64,000 nt of DNA from Jackrogersella multiformis (GCA_902806575.1 CADCXD010000004.1:310001-374000), one strand, 5' to 3'; shown: positions 21,743-33,380, counted from the stretch's first letter. Program-made: numbers and translations. Notes: generated by a model not told the origin, from the sequence alone.

Positions 21743-22599
21743 TTCCCCAACTACGGATATTTCTACCAGGATTCAGAGACTAATACTCACTCACTGGGGA
21801 AGAGAGCTTGTGTCGGTAGGCCAATACTCTCGGCCTGAATCTTGGGAATATTTCCGCCTTCTACCTCTCACTATAGTGATGCTCGGTATCACTGAGCCAT
21901 ATCATAAGATCTGGGCTTTATTCTCCTATCATATGGACCTCGGAGCAGACCTATAGTGGTCGTGCGCGATGGCTTCTCAACAGGTCTATCGATATTTCTC
22001 TACCTCGGGCCATAGGAACTCCATAGCATCTCTATAGCACAAAGCCATCGAGCTACGTCATGAATAGACTAGTATTTACATGCCCCATTATTCACTGGTT
22101 GCCTATATTTATACGTAACATGCTAAATTGAATTGCGTTCATCAGTCATGCCTCAAGTTCAGACGAACCCTATACAAGCCATAAAGAGGAATTACAAGTG
22201 AGAGATTACTTGTGAAAAGTTAAAACAATGCTTTTCCTCGATAGATCTTGATGAATGCCTACCTAGTAGATGGAGTCATTGATTGTCAACTCTTAAGCCA
22301 TGTGCGATTGAAACTCGGGAAATAAGGGGTAATAATCAGATCCTAAATCATACCTACTCACGCGCCTATACTTCTAATGTTAGTTATCATCATTGCCTTC
22401 TACTAACACCACGAGTTGTGTTTAAAGCTTTATTAACTTTTAAGTATTTGTTATTTTTATACATACATAGATTTTTACCAACGGCCAGGAAAAATTACAT
22501 ACACGCGTACACCTCCCATCCCATCCATAATTCACAATTTTATAATCGAACGACACAACGACCCAACATCACTCAAGCCCCTTTCCTCGTAGCATCACC
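21743..22599. other. Intergenic, no supported gene
   Basis: AT-rich sequence with short ORFs that run on from the upstream gene in other frames. The last 100 bases before 22600 are C/A-rich and resemble a fungal 5' UTR. Confidence 0.5.
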
Positions 22600-22767
22600 A
22601 TGACCCATCGTATCCTGTACCGTCCCGCCGACAGCTCCCTTGTCGGTAAATTGCCGTCCGACCACGCCCTCCTTCGAGAACGGGCCCCCGAGCTTGTGCA
22701 CATTCCCGCCGATGGCACCTTCGGACTACACGATGTCGTCAGCGAATCCCACAGGTACCTAGGGTAA
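22600..22767 (+). CDS. Possible small protein of 55 residues
   Basis: The ATG at 22600 lies in a strong fungal start context (ATCACCATGACC) after a C/A-rich leader. It reads 55 codons (MTHRILYRPADSSLVGKLPS, later LRERAPELVHIPADGTFGL) to TAA at 22765-22767. The end runs into a GGTACCTAGG motif, which occurs elsewhere only in non-coding DNA, so the true exon may end at the AG/GTACCT site at about 22753 and splice onward, or the gene may be a remnant. The convergent neighbour ends at 22854. No family is recognised. Confidence 0.35.
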   Translation: MTHRILYRPADSSLVGKLPSDHALLRERAPELVHIPADGTFGLHDVVSESHRYLG

Positions 22768-22853
22768 TTATTTTGCTCGCTCGTCCGCGGGGGTATAATA
22801 ACGGACGACAACGCAGAAATAGACAGATACGCAGAATAGCAAGAAACAGTACT

Positions 22854-23587
22854 TCAAGGCCCGCGTACCGAGAACTGGTGCCCAACAGACCCCTGGGAGT
22901 CCAACGCCGAGACCCGGGTCGCCGCGTCCGCATCCTCGTTCTGGCCAGGCTCGGGGCCTAGGTAGTTCCCCGTGGCGGGAAACTTGTCGAACTTAGAGCT
23001 CCTATCCGTCTTCGCGGCCAGCCCGCCGCTGCTCTTCAGGCCCGAGTCCTCGCTGCCGCCGACCGCCTTCTTCACGGCGCCGAGGATGCCGCCGCCGGTG
23101 CGCATCCCGTCGCGGTGCGAGGACGGCCCCTCTTGCGATTCGGCGTAGTCCCGGTGCCCGCGCAGCATCGTCTCTTCGACGCCGCCGTGTCGCCCGTCGT
23201 GCGTGAAGTCCCCCATGTACCCCGAGCCTTGCCCCTGCCCCTGCTGCTGTTGCTGCTGCTGCCTATTAGTGTCGCCCGGCTTGAGGGCTTCTTTCAGGGA
23301 GCCGAGGATGGATTTGCCCTGGTTTTGGTCCGGGACCTGAAGTTTCGGGTTCGTGTGTTAGTCTTGTTTATTGTATAAGTACTTATGTGCTTGGGGTATG
23401 TTGAACTCATTCGGGCCGAGGGGGGAAGGGAGGGAGTGTGAGAGAACAACTAGAACATAACACATACATATCCGGCGGCTGTCCCCTTGGGATCTGGATC
23501 ATCTGAGAAATCCACGTTATGCTGTGCGCTCGTGGCGCCGTAGTTAAGGCCCTCGATTGGGTGTCCACCTGTACCGCCGGTAGACAT
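22854..23587 (-). CDS. Small hydrophilic, disordered fungal protein with two amphipathic repeats
   Basis: Two exons, 23587-23468 and 23336-22854, encode 200 residues; the intron has a GTATGT donor, a GACTAACAC branch site and a TTCAG acceptor, all in phase. The N terminus reads HPIEGLNYGATSAQHNVDF. Two related amphipathic segments, GKSILGSLKEALKPG and GGGILGAVKKAVGG, flank a short polyglutamine run encoded by CAG/CAA and a GQGQGSGYMGDF linker. The rest is rich in Gly, Ser, Asp and Lys and lacks hydrophobic segments. This looks like a stress or hydrophilin-type protein or a membrane-surface binder, but I do not recognise a named family and make no functional claim. Confidence 0.7.
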
Positions 23588-24502
23588 TATTGGGGAATGA
23601 AGTATATTCGTAAATAGATAGTTTTTGGCCCCTATTTCTGAATTTTGCAACTGACCGATTTCGTATAAAGTGATTAGAATTATATTGTCAGCTGAGTTAT
23701 GGTTATATGGCCCCTCCTTCGATACAGAATCGGTATAATAATATCGCGTCATAATGATGCTGGCAACGCCAGTGAAAATATCATTATCTCATCACTGACG
23801 GTATTCGATGCACCGACGATTCATGAGGCTCCATACCTAGGTAATTGCGCGGCTGAAGGAAATCGTATTGGTGAGGATCGACGTTCAATCGAGATTTCAT
23901 GTCCAATGAGAGTATCGCTGCGATGGTTCCTATCCCGAGAAAACATCCCAGCAGCCCTACGATGTGACCCCCTATTCTGTATTCTGATCTTCCCCTTTTT
24001 AGATCGCGTAGTGTCTACACATGCACATACACATACGCACACATTTCAGTCGCGGTTTCACCAACATGGTAAGTAGCAAATCTGATTGGGAGATCAAGCA
24101 TCGAATAGGTCGTTAATTTCGATTTGCTGCCTAAGAAGATAATGGGCAACTTCGCAATAACCAGCCAGTCCTTGATACCAGCGCATCTAATATGATCATT
24201 TACCAATGAGCTCACTTGATAGCACGCGATTGATTCGCTACGAAGCCGTATACCTTGACCTGCAGACCCTACACCCTACATAAGCCACCCTATGCCACCC
24301 TACGCCATCCTACTGGCAAATTTATGGCAGCATGTATATCCCAAGTACCCTACCAGAGCCTTACCTTTCTACTCGAGGGCGACACGGCTCTGTGAACAAG
24401 AGGTCGTCGGCGCCCACCTCTCGAGCTCATCAACTAAGATGTTCTTTATCTAATCACAACATATAATCATTCATCTTTTCTCCACTCGAAAGCTTAGTAA
24501 CT
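23588..24502. other. Intergenic between divergent genes
   Basis: Contains a CACATACACATACGCACACA-type stretch near 24019-24045 and a degenerate 10-base repeat of GCCACCCTAY type at about 24262-24312. ORFs at 23699-24076 show no motif. Both neighbouring promoters must lie here. Confidence 0.5.
24262..24312 (+). repeat. Degenerate CCACCCTA-type short repeats
   Basis: Successive CACCCTACATAAG, CCACCCTATG, CCACCCTACG and CCATCCTAC units about 200 bases upstream of a start codon. Confidence 0.6.
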
Positions 24503-25385
24503 ATGGACGCGCAACATCAGGTACCTGGCTTCTACTTCGACAACAACAACGGCAATGGTGCCCTTGACAACGCCTCTAACCAGCATACCGCCATGCAGAA
24601 CATGCTGCCAATCACATACTCTTATATTCCACAACTGAGTGGAGAAGGGTAGGTGTTGTGCTCTTTTTTTTTTTACTAACAGATGCAGACCCATTGGTCA
24701 GAGTACAAATTCATGCGCATACTGTCACCGCCACCAAGCGCCGAACGGCTTTAACCGCCGTGACCATCTCGTCCAGCACTTGAGGACATACCACAAGATC
24801 GATGTCGAAGACAAGCTGTACAAGAAGAGAATTGGAGCGCCTTCTGTCGCTGCCACTCCTCCTATCACCAACACTTCCAGTGCCGCAGGCGGTTTGACCA
24901 AGAATGCCATGCTCTTGCCTCAATATCCTCCTTATCCCTGCCCTATCATCGGATGCAACAAAAAGGGGCTGGATGGCTATCTCCGATTCTCCGATCTCGT
25001 TGAGCATCAAGTTATGATGCATTCGTTCCCGGTTCAGAGCAACGGTGTTACGCCACAGTTCGATCTGCAGAACAGCACCCCCGCGGCCTATCAGAATACT
25101 GGTCGTTCTCAGTTCTACCAGCAGGGTGGTCTTTCACAGTTTAATCAGCAGAACAGTATTCCCCAGGGCTACCAGTATGGCAATGTTTCTCAGCCCAACC
25201 AGCAAGATGGATTTTCTCAGTTCAATCAGCAGAATAGTGCTCTCGGGGCCGACCAGCATAATGGTGTTCCCCAGTTCAACCAGTCGAACAGTACTACCGG
25301 GGTCTACCAGTACAACATCATTCCTGCCTACCAGTATGATGATGCTTCTCAGGCTGGTCAACAGAGCGGACCTTCTCAGTTCTAA
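24503..25385 (+). CDS. C2H2 zinc-finger protein with a Q/N-rich repeat tail
   Basis: The first exon starts at the ATG at 24503 and ends at 24648; the second runs from about 24689 (or 24683) to TAA at 25385. Either acceptor keeps frame and gives 280-282 residues. The intron would be only 34-40 bp, with a long T tract and TACTAAC. Exon 2 begins with a C2H2-like finger (CAYCHRH ... RRDHLVQHLRTYH) and a second one (CPIIGCNKK ... FSDLVEHQVMMH). From about residue 180 to the end is a Q/N-rich tail of degenerate repeats around QFNQQNS and YQYxN, close to prion-like composition. A DNA-binding or regulatory role is inferred from the fingers; the target is unknown. The N terminus before the fingers is N-rich too (DNNNGNG). 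Confidence 0.72.
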
Positions 25386-26555
25386 TTCCCAAGGGAATTG
25401 CCTCAGAGACTCCAGAGCATCATTTAGCACGAGGAACTATTCAACAGACGGCTTGAGGTTGACATCGTGGGTTACTCATGTTAGTTATATGGCATATTGA
25501 TTTGATATTATGATAGCAATGTCATTCCTTTCTACACCCAAAATAGTTCAGAAATTCGATATTAGAGTGTGCCTCCTTTGAATCTACCAAAATGATTTAT
25601 CAAATGTGAGCAAGTGTAGACTGCCTCCTTGACCGGGAACTAACTACATACTTCTTATAGTCGACGCAGTATATATGGGTTTGCCGAATATAGTTAGACG
25701 GCTTGTGCTATACTAAATTGTTTAATAATATTTCTCATTTTCGATTTGGGGGGTTTTTCTTTGGATTATTTACCTAGATGAACAATGGCGTATAGTACTG
25801 ACAGCAAGGAGACTGGTGGTTGAGTTAGGAAGCTCAAAGAACTCGTTCTAAAAAATAAAGTGGCTTCCTGGATAGGTATATACACCTCGAGATATAAAAT
25901 ACGTTATTGCTTCATACGGTTACTTATGTACCTAGAAACCACTGTGACGACCACGTCTGCTGTAGGCGGTCTTAAGTCTTAAGCTCAACTAGAATGGGAG
26001 CCGTATCAGGGGTAAATAGTGGAGATAACCAACCCTAGCGATAATCCAATGCCCCCCCCCTATTCCTGAGAAAAGGGACACGATTAGTAAATTAAATCAT
26101 ATATTTTTAATAAATTCAAGTAACTACTTGCTAGGTACTAACCCTGACAACCACATAACAACCACATACAGCATCATTTTATTCTACGAGCGTCAAGATC
26201 TCTACACCAAAATTGATAAAACACGTCTTGGGACCTGCAACCCAACATCTACCTATAGACTCACGTTATATCTACCCAGAGCTCGTACACTACACCGAAA
26301 CCAACCCGAACACAAGAGCCGACAGAAAGACCGCACGATTCACGATTCGCGATTCACGCAAAGGTAAGATGTATTAGTCGTCTCCAATTTCCGACCTATG
26401 GTACAAGGGACCGCATTACACTATGGCCCCGACCCAAACCCGGACCGCCGTCGAACGCCAAAAAAAGAAGAAGATTGGGCTCCTCCCGCTGTATGGATGT
26501 CTGTCTGTCTGTCCCGCGGCGCCGGGCAGGACGCTTCTTATCCTGCCTCCTGCGT
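25386..26555. other. Intergenic between convergent genes
   Basis: Mostly AT-rich. It includes a C homopolymer of nine at about 26052 and short unsupported ORFs at 26128-26605. The 3' ends of the C2H2 and Atg27 genes lie here. Confidence 0.55.
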
Positions 26556-27786
26556 TTAGACGGCGCTGTAGCCCCCGCGGCTTCCGCTCCCCTGCACTGT
26601 GTTGAGCACCCTTCTAGTCCAGTCCTTAAGCAGGTAGGGGATGTCGCGGATGGTGTCGCCGTGCGGAACGAGGTCCCAGCCCCGAGCTCCGTAGCGGTTG
26701 TAGTTGAGCCACGAGCCGAAGATGAGATACGCTGCGGTTCCGAAGAAGACGCTGCGTGTGCTGGTTAGTACGTCACGTGGTCGACCATAAGTTCTGGATA
26801 GGGGTAAGCACTCACAGGATAACCAGCCACGTAAAGATACCCCAATGCGGATTTGGCTTTTCGCCGGAATCGTCGGGTCCATCATCGCTCCTATTCTCGC
26901 AGGCGTATTTGGACAACCAGGTTAATCGCAACACGTCGACATCCGAATCCTCGGCTAAAGGTTCATAGCTGTTGAATATCAAGCTGGGGTCATTCTTAAT
27001 GCCTAGTTGAACCTCTTTAGGCGTGTCATTGTCTCCGTCACCATCACCAGCACCGCCCTTGCCTCCGTCTTCTCCCTTATCATCTTCGGCGCGAAATAGT
27101 AGAGGATTCGTCCGACCCATTATAGACTCATCAGTAGGATCACCACTAGGGTCAGAGTCATATTTGTCGTCCGTTGGATCGTATTCGCCCTCGGTCCCAT
27201 TTCGCTTATCATCACAGACGAACTCTATGATGGCCCTCTGCGTGCGCGGCTTGCCGCTGTCCGTTTTGGCGGAGCCTCCCTTCATTATTAAACGTAGACC
27301 CTGCTTCTTCGAGTCCGAGTTTGAGTCCGAGGTGCTGAGTCGCGTAACTTCGGGATCTAGATCGCCTCCTCCTACAAGTTTCAGATTTCCAGCGATGGAG
27401 ATAGCTTTCTCGAACGTGTCGCCTATGCGTTTAATAGCGCAGACTAGGATACGCAGACAGTATGAGCATGTTACCTAATGCGGAAAAGGGGGATGTCGTA
27501 ATAGTGGCATACCTTGGGCGCCGTTAGGACATTGTTCACCCTTGGGGGCATTATCATGCTTTCTAAGCGGGCGACAGATATCCACGGTGTATGTTGTGTT
27601 GTGAGCGGATTCGTCCGTGATGTGACTCGTTACCACGGAGTGCGGACCACCCAGTGCAGAGAGATCGAACCGTTGCTTATCAGCGACGATCTGGTTACAT
27701 CTGAACATTGCTTCAGTCGGCAGAGGGGCAATCAATAAGGATAGGATTAACGCGGCATCTGCCGCATGCATCGTCGGGACTTTCAT
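26556..27786 (-). CDS. ATG27: Autophagy-related type I membrane protein Atg27
   Basis: Atg27 cycles between Golgi, endosome, vacuole and Atg9 vesicles and promotes Atg9 transport. Three exons, 27786-27513, 27443-26816 and 26751-26556, encode 365 residues. I chose the ATG at 27786 because it starts directly with a signal peptide (MKVPTMHAADAALILSLLIA). The lumenal MRH-like domain follows (MFRCNQI, YTVDICRPL, GEQCPNGAQ, later QRAIIEFVCD) with an acidic, disordered insert near residues 175-240 (DPTDDKYDSDPSGDPTDES). The single membrane span (WGIFTWLVIL plus VFFGTAAYLIF) is split by the second intron. The C terminus is YSAV, the tyrosine sorting signal known at the end of yeast Atg27, which strongly supports the call. 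Confidence 0.93.
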
Positions 27787-27993
27787 GATGGAAGAAGGAT
27801 TCGGTTCGGGAAGAGATTCGCTGACGCGATCGGGTCCGTCGGGTGTGCGTCGAAGCCAAGTTGCGCAAACCAAACGTTGCGGATATAACTTGGAGTAGGT
27901 ACCTACCTAAGCAGGTAGGCAGGTAGAGACGTAGGATAGGTAAAAGGTAACGAAATATCTGAAGTCAAGTTCAAAAGTTGGATGATGATTTTA

Positions 27994-28024
27994 ATGAATG
28001 TATGAATGTATGAATGTACGAATG
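27994..28024 (+). repeat. Tandem octamer of TGAATGTA type, about four copies
   Basis: TGAATGTATGAATGTATGAA continues to 28024 with a final TACGAATG variant. Confidence 0.8.
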
Positions 28025-28201
28025 GACTGCGGTTGAAGGGAAGCCTGGAGTATGGATTCCAGGAAGTTTGGCGATAAACAACAAATGTGATAAACACCAA
28101 AGAAAAAGAGAAGAGGGAATAAGGAGTTTCGAGGACAGCTAGATGTCTACCCAAGCATCAAAAAGCTGGAGACTCTTGAAGCTCATGGATATTGTTCTTG
28201 T

Positions 28202-28230
28202 TGCTTCGATGCTTCGGTGCTTCGGTGCTG
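28202..28230 (+). repeat. Tandem octamer of GCTTCGGT type, about three copies
   Basis: TGCTTCGA, TGCTTCGG, TGCTTCGG and then TGCTGG, about 400 bases upstream of the Atg27 start. Confidence 0.75.
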
Positions 28231-28823
28231 GTTGTGCTAAGAGTAAGAGACATACCTAGGTAGGTAGGTATGTAAGTTATAATAAGTCTTGGTACTTCGG
28301 TATTAGTCTTGCACCTTTGGCTTTAATCAAAGCTTGTCACGTTCCTAGAAGTCGTCATATCTTGCAGGGGTTAAAAGGTTAAAAGTACCCATCCATGATT
28401 ACCTTAGGTAGGTATTCCTATTAGGTAACTTGAATATTATGTAATCCATAAATGTACCTAGGTATCATGCTACCTATGTACCTCGGGCAGCTCGGGTTCT
28501 CAGTATGCACGTGACACACCCTGCGTCGACAACGGGCCCCTTCCCCCTTTTATTGGAGGTTATTTTTATTGGTCGGTTTTGTAGTAATAGCAAAGGGGAA
28601 AGACAATGAGGTACCTAGCTATAGTGTCTTCTATCGCAAAATGGATATACCTATACCCACCTAGGCACCTAGGTAGATAGGTACCTAAGGTAATACTCAA
28701 TTCAAATCACACAGCGGTAGGTACTCGACACCTTCACACCTAGTACACTTAAAAACAATTCAGAGTCTCATTCCTATGTAGTGACGCAGCACTAACTACC
28801 TAGAACCACTTGCATCCATAATG

Positions 28824-28844
28824 CTCCGGTCTCCGGTCTCCGGT
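28824..28844 (+). repeat. Tandem heptamer CTCCGGT, three copies
   Basis: Three perfect copies in intergenic DNA, 310 bases downstream of the Spt20 gene. Confidence 0.8.
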
Positions 28845-29154
28845 GTTCGTGATGCCATAACAAACCAGCAAAATGGGTATAATGAAAATAAAACCTGGAC
28901 CACCTAGTCGTATGGAACGCATCAAAACCATGCAAAAGCCTAGCAACCCCTTTGCGCCGGTCAGTGTTCTTTCCTTAACGCCATATTATCCTCCAGTCCC
29001 ACGGCCCTTTCTGCCCCCAACTTTATGCGCGTTGGCCTTGGTTTATGTTTGTACAATCCTATCAAGAATGACGAGCAGCCTCTCTCCGTCCCCCATGTCC
29101 ACGCCCGAGACAGGATGACTATGGCACCAGCTCAAATGACCTCAAAGGCAAATC

Positions 29155-29582
29155 CTACATGCCTTGCTGCATCATTCCGTTCATCCCATTTTGCATTCCG
29201 CCTTGCATGCCTTGCTGCATCCCGTTGGGCATCCCGTTCTCCATCCCATTCTGCACATTCTGTGCCATCTGCCGCCGGTGCATGAGCTCTCGGTGTACCG
29301 ATTCTTGCGCCTTCTTAAGGCAGTTGTTTTTGAATTGCTCGTGGACCTCGTGTGGGATGTTCTGAATTCCGTTAAACCGCGTAGCAAGCTGGCCGATGTT
29401 CTGGTTATAGAAATGCCGCTGCCTTTGCTGCGCCTGCTGGATCACTATTGCGTTGGTCTGCATTCTCGGCTGTTGGCCCTGTTGCTGTAGCTGATGCTGC
29501 ATTTGCTGCATAGCTGCTATCTGGGCCGGGTTCATCCCATTAGTAGCATTCATGAAGTTTTGGTTACCCATCTGTCCTTGCA

Positions 29583-29620
<38 letters not shown>

Positions 29621-32192
29621 TGTTGCTGCTGTTGCATGCTGTTGAGCTGCTGCTGGTACCGCTGGGCAAGTTGGGCTTGCTGGGCGGCACTCATCACACT
29701 GGGATTCGGCATGTTCATGCTCATCATCTGCTGGCGCAACAGTTGCTGCTGGAGCATCTGATTGTGCATCTGCGGGTTCTGTCTGTTCATCATATTTGCA
29801 TTCTGCATGGCTTGTAGCTGTTGCTGTTGCGCGATCTGGTGCCGTTGCTGTTGTGCGATCTGGGCAGCCAATGCCTGTTGGTTCATAGGCTGATTACCCA
29901 TAATCATCTGGCCCATGTGGGAGTTTTGCGCTATCATGCCCGGGGGTGGGCTGGCTTGGGTCATTCGGGGTGTAGGCATCGGGCGATTGATCGGAGTGCC
30001 GTGTGGGATCTGCGGCGTCGCGCTCTGCATACGAGGCGTATTCGAAGGGTGGCTTTGCTGGCTACCCCTTGCAGACATGCTGACGGCCATAGGGGCGGAC
30101 ATCGGTCCGTGGGCCTGCACCACAGAAGACGATCTTGGCGGACTTGCCCCCATGCCAGAGTTCGTCTGCTGCATAGGTGCATTGCCGACCATAGGACTTG
30201 ACATATTCTGCGGGGTGTTCTGGCGGACGACTGGCGACGAGACAGGTGGCTGCGAGACTTGTTGCGAGAATCTGTGGGCAGCCTGAGCCGCCATCACGCC
30301 ATTGGACATTCCGTTCTGAGCGGGATGCCCGTGGGACGATTGTGGCATTTGGTTCATCTGTGTATTTTGCGGTGACTGAGCAGCTTGAGCTTGGGCTTGA
30401 GCCTGTGCCTGGGCTTGAGCCTGTGCCTGAGCCTGAGCTTGGGCTTGGGCCTGAGCCTGGGCATGGGCTTGAGCCTGGGCCTGAGCCTGCTGGGTTATCG
30501 CGCGGCGCTGGGCTTCCTGTTGTTGTTGCTGCCGCATCTGGGCTTGCCGTTGAGCTTCTTCGCGGCGGAGCTTCTCCTGCTCGGCTTGCTGTCGTTGTTG
30601 CAAGGCAGCTTGCTCCTGCTTCTGTATTTGAAGCTTGCGCTCGTTCTCTTGTTGGCGAGCCTTCTCTTGTTCTTTCTTAGCCTCGTGCTCTCTCTTAATA
30701 TCAGCTAGAACCTTGAATCTTTCAAAGCGAGGCTCGAAGGCAGTAGTGCCGGACTGCCCGTTGCTATCGGGATCCTCTGTGCCGGTCTGCGAGCTGCCGG
30801 TAGCAGCCGAACGACGCTCATCATACGTAAGCATGTATTTTTCTTGCTCCGCGGCCAATGCCTCGTCGGCAGCCCTTTCGGCCACAGTGCGCTTCCGAGC
30901 CTTTGGCTTCGGCGGCGGTTCGGAGTGATTGGAATCCGCCATCTTTGCGAGCAAGGCGATGGCCGCTTCCTTGTTCTTCGGAACCTCTAGGTTTAGCGGA
31001 TTAGATGTCGCCAGCAAGATCTGCGCTTGTGCCTCGTATATATTGCTCGCATCTAGCTCCGTCTTTTCGCGTTTCTGCTTCTTGGCCGGCGGTGGCATGC
31101 TCGCTGTGGTAGGGGTTGGCGGTACGGCGGACATCGGCGTAGGTGGAACAGCTGCGGAATCGCCGCCGGCCTTGGAATCCCCGGAGCCACGGGGCGTTGA
31201 TGCTTTGATCATCAGATCCATATGCAAGCTCTGTGGAGTTGGGTGGAGGACAACCGTAAATACTCGGGCTTTCGGAGGAACCTTGTTCTTTTGTCCATCC
31301 CCAGGAGCAGGCGGCGCCGGCATGTTCTCACTGTCTCCAGACTCGTTATCGACGGGCTTCTCGTTGCCTCCCGAGAGGCCATTCTGTGCGCTATCCCTAT
31401 GGAAGGGGGCGTACGGTGACGGTGTGATATAAGGGTTATAGTTATGAATAGAAGATGGCTTTTCTAAGGCGGACTTGGAGGCTGGACGCGCAATATCTTT
31501 AGATTGCGTAGGCGTCTTGTGGTCGTGTAATTGTACGATCAGGCAACCCTCATAGAAGATCACACCGGAGTCGTTAAGATCTTGTAGTATGTCGTGGGGT
31601 ACTGTCCGGCTTTTGACGTGTTCTAGGAAGAGTCTCATCGGTGACTTATACGGAAAGACGCTGTCTTGCTGATCGAATCGGAAGTGGTTTGGATGGATAT
31701 GTACAACAAGCGACGGAGGATGCCCGGCATATTTCTTGAGAATGTAAGAATCGGTCACAGCTGCTTTACTGTCAGTATAAAAGGCTACCGAGGTACAGAA
31801 TGACGAATATGCGCACCTTCAGGTCGTGACTCAAAAGGCTGGCTCAACGACGTATCAGGAGCCAAGGTGGCAGACCTCAGAGGGGCGATGTTCCTCTGAT
31901 TACGCCCTGGGCCCTGGTTATTTGTATCGCGTCTCGAACGGGCCATCCCAGGTCGATGAGTAGTTCCGTTAGCGCCGTTCATGGCAGCCGAGTTAGATGC
32001 CTGCTGGTGCTGTTGTAATTGTTGCTGCTGTAATTGCTGCTTGGATAAGACGGGCGGGGGGCGCTTAGCCGACATGTTCGGAGATGGAGAGGACTGTGAC
32101 GAAGATACTCCATTTGTCTGAATGCCGGGCGGTGGTGGACGTTTGATCTTGGGAGTAGGTGGCGGATGTGCTGGAGTGCCGATTGGAGCCAT
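29155..32192 (-). CDS. SPT20: SAGA complex subunit Spt20
   Basis: Spt20 is a scaffold of the SAGA transcriptional coactivator. Two exons, 32192-31817 and 31760-29155, encode 993 residues. The N-terminal 125 residues are Pro/Ser/Gln-rich. The Spt20 domain follows: YILKKYAGHPPSLVVHIHP, NHFRFDQQDSVFPYKSPMR, then VPHDILQDLNDSGVIFYEGC and LIVQLHDHK, VVLHPTPQSLHMDL. After about residue 300 the protein is low complexity: a charged coiled-coil (RQQENERKLQIQKQEQ), an alanine-glutamine dipeptide run near residues 549-586, and a long polyglutamine tract near 834-850. It ends in GMQ/GMNGM repeats. Med15-like Q-rich composition could confuse the call, but the N-terminal domain is clearly Spt20. The 56-bp intron keeps phase. 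Confidence 0.9.
29585..29634 (-). repeat. CAG/CAA polyglutamine microsatellite inside SPT20
   Basis: GCTGCTGCTG-type triplets on the plus strand encode about 16 consecutive glutamines. The interior is an almost pure CAG run, so length polymorphism is likely. Confidence 0.9.
30378..30489 (-). repeat. Gln-Ala dipeptide minisatellite inside SPT20
   Basis: A hexamer repeat of CAGGCC/CAAGCT type encodes about 18 Q-A dipeptides, broken once by H-A. Synonymous variation between units shows it is older than the CAG run. Confidence 0.88.
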
Positions 32193-33380
32193 GACTTGGA
32201 CTCAGGGCTCTGCGCACCACGAAGCGACTAGGCGGCGCCCGATAGGCTGCGGCTAGAGATTGAAGTTATCACTAAGTTCTCGTTTGGTGTGAACATTGAT
32301 CGCGATGTTGGGGGATTAGTAGTAATACACAACGCAGAACGCAGAACGCGCGCGCGGTTAGTCGAGAAGGAAATTGATACAGGATGTGGTTGGATCAATC
32401 GACTATTGATTAAATTGAAAAGAAAGACATCTGAAGAAAGTATGCGACGAAGTATTAATGATGTAATGGGAAGAAAGTTGTTTAGTTTTGGTAGAAGTAC
32501 AAGAAGTTGGAAGATGTTGTCGAGTTGATGGAAAGCTGGGAGTCTTTGTGTGGGGTCGATTTTTGTCTATACTAGTGTAGGTTAAGTGATGGGAAGGAAA
32601 GATCGACTTCGAACTCTGGCATAAATTGTCAAGTTGAATTGAGCCTCATCAGCCCCTACAGGTAGGTAAGCCCCATTTAATACCTACCTCTTAGGTAGGT
32701 GGGACCCCACTAATTCCCAATTTGGGTGGAAGGTTTCCTATTGGAAAGCCTGTTCTTTAGCTAGGTAGGTAACTAGGTACCTCTAGTGTAGTTACTCAAG
32801 CCACTTTCCGCACCGCCGCGTCATAGTTCCCAGAGTTCCAAACCTTACCTACCTGATAAGTAAGCCTATGTACCAGCAGGTAACGAGGCAGTTGCAAGGT
32901 ACCTAGGTAACCACTGCCTAGGTGCGAGGTAGGTGACGCTTTGCCTCACTTATTATTATTTGTTTCGGTAGGTCCAGATAGGTGAACTCTTATTACTATA
33001 GTTACCTACTTTATCGCTGTCATGTTACCGTTAGATCCCCATCATTCTCATGATACCTACCTACCTATAGGTACCTACATCGGTAGGTACTTTTATTGCT
33101 ATCAAAATGACAACTCAACAGGCTTACTTAACACTTAAAGTCCCCCCCAACAATCATGTCCAAGGAGATATGTACATGTCTTATTAACTAACCTACCGAG
33201 GTACTTACCCACAACCCCAAGGATACAAAAGGGGTTAATCATATATCTGCCGTTATAAAAGACGTGACCTAGCATCCAACTTTATTTCAAAACTTGCAAA
33301 CACAAGACCACCAGTTCATACGTACCATACGTGCCACTCATATCAACATTCCCAAAATTCCAAAGTGATTCAAAGGGATA
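32193..33380. other. Intergenic, dense in the palindromic ACCTAGG motif
   Basis: Promoter region of SPT20. Motif clusters lie at about 32660-32702, 32760-32785, 32897-32935 and 33055-33092. Short ORFs (32289-32528) have no motif and lie in the likely 5' UTR of SPT20. Confidence 0.6.

Larger units (their letters stand above)
27787..29154. other. Intergenic with several short tandem repeats
   Basis: Upstream region of Atg27. It holds motif clusters at about 27896-27925, 28254-28272 and 28655-28690 (ACCTAGGT at 28667-28674) and three short tandem repeats listed separately. ORFs at 28873-29285 are shadows near the 3' end of the Spt20 gene. Confidence 0.6.

Noticed and set aside
29159..30708. Plus-strand ORFs rich in Leu, Cys and Arg
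   Set aside because: They are antisense reads of the CAG and Q-A repeats of SPT20.
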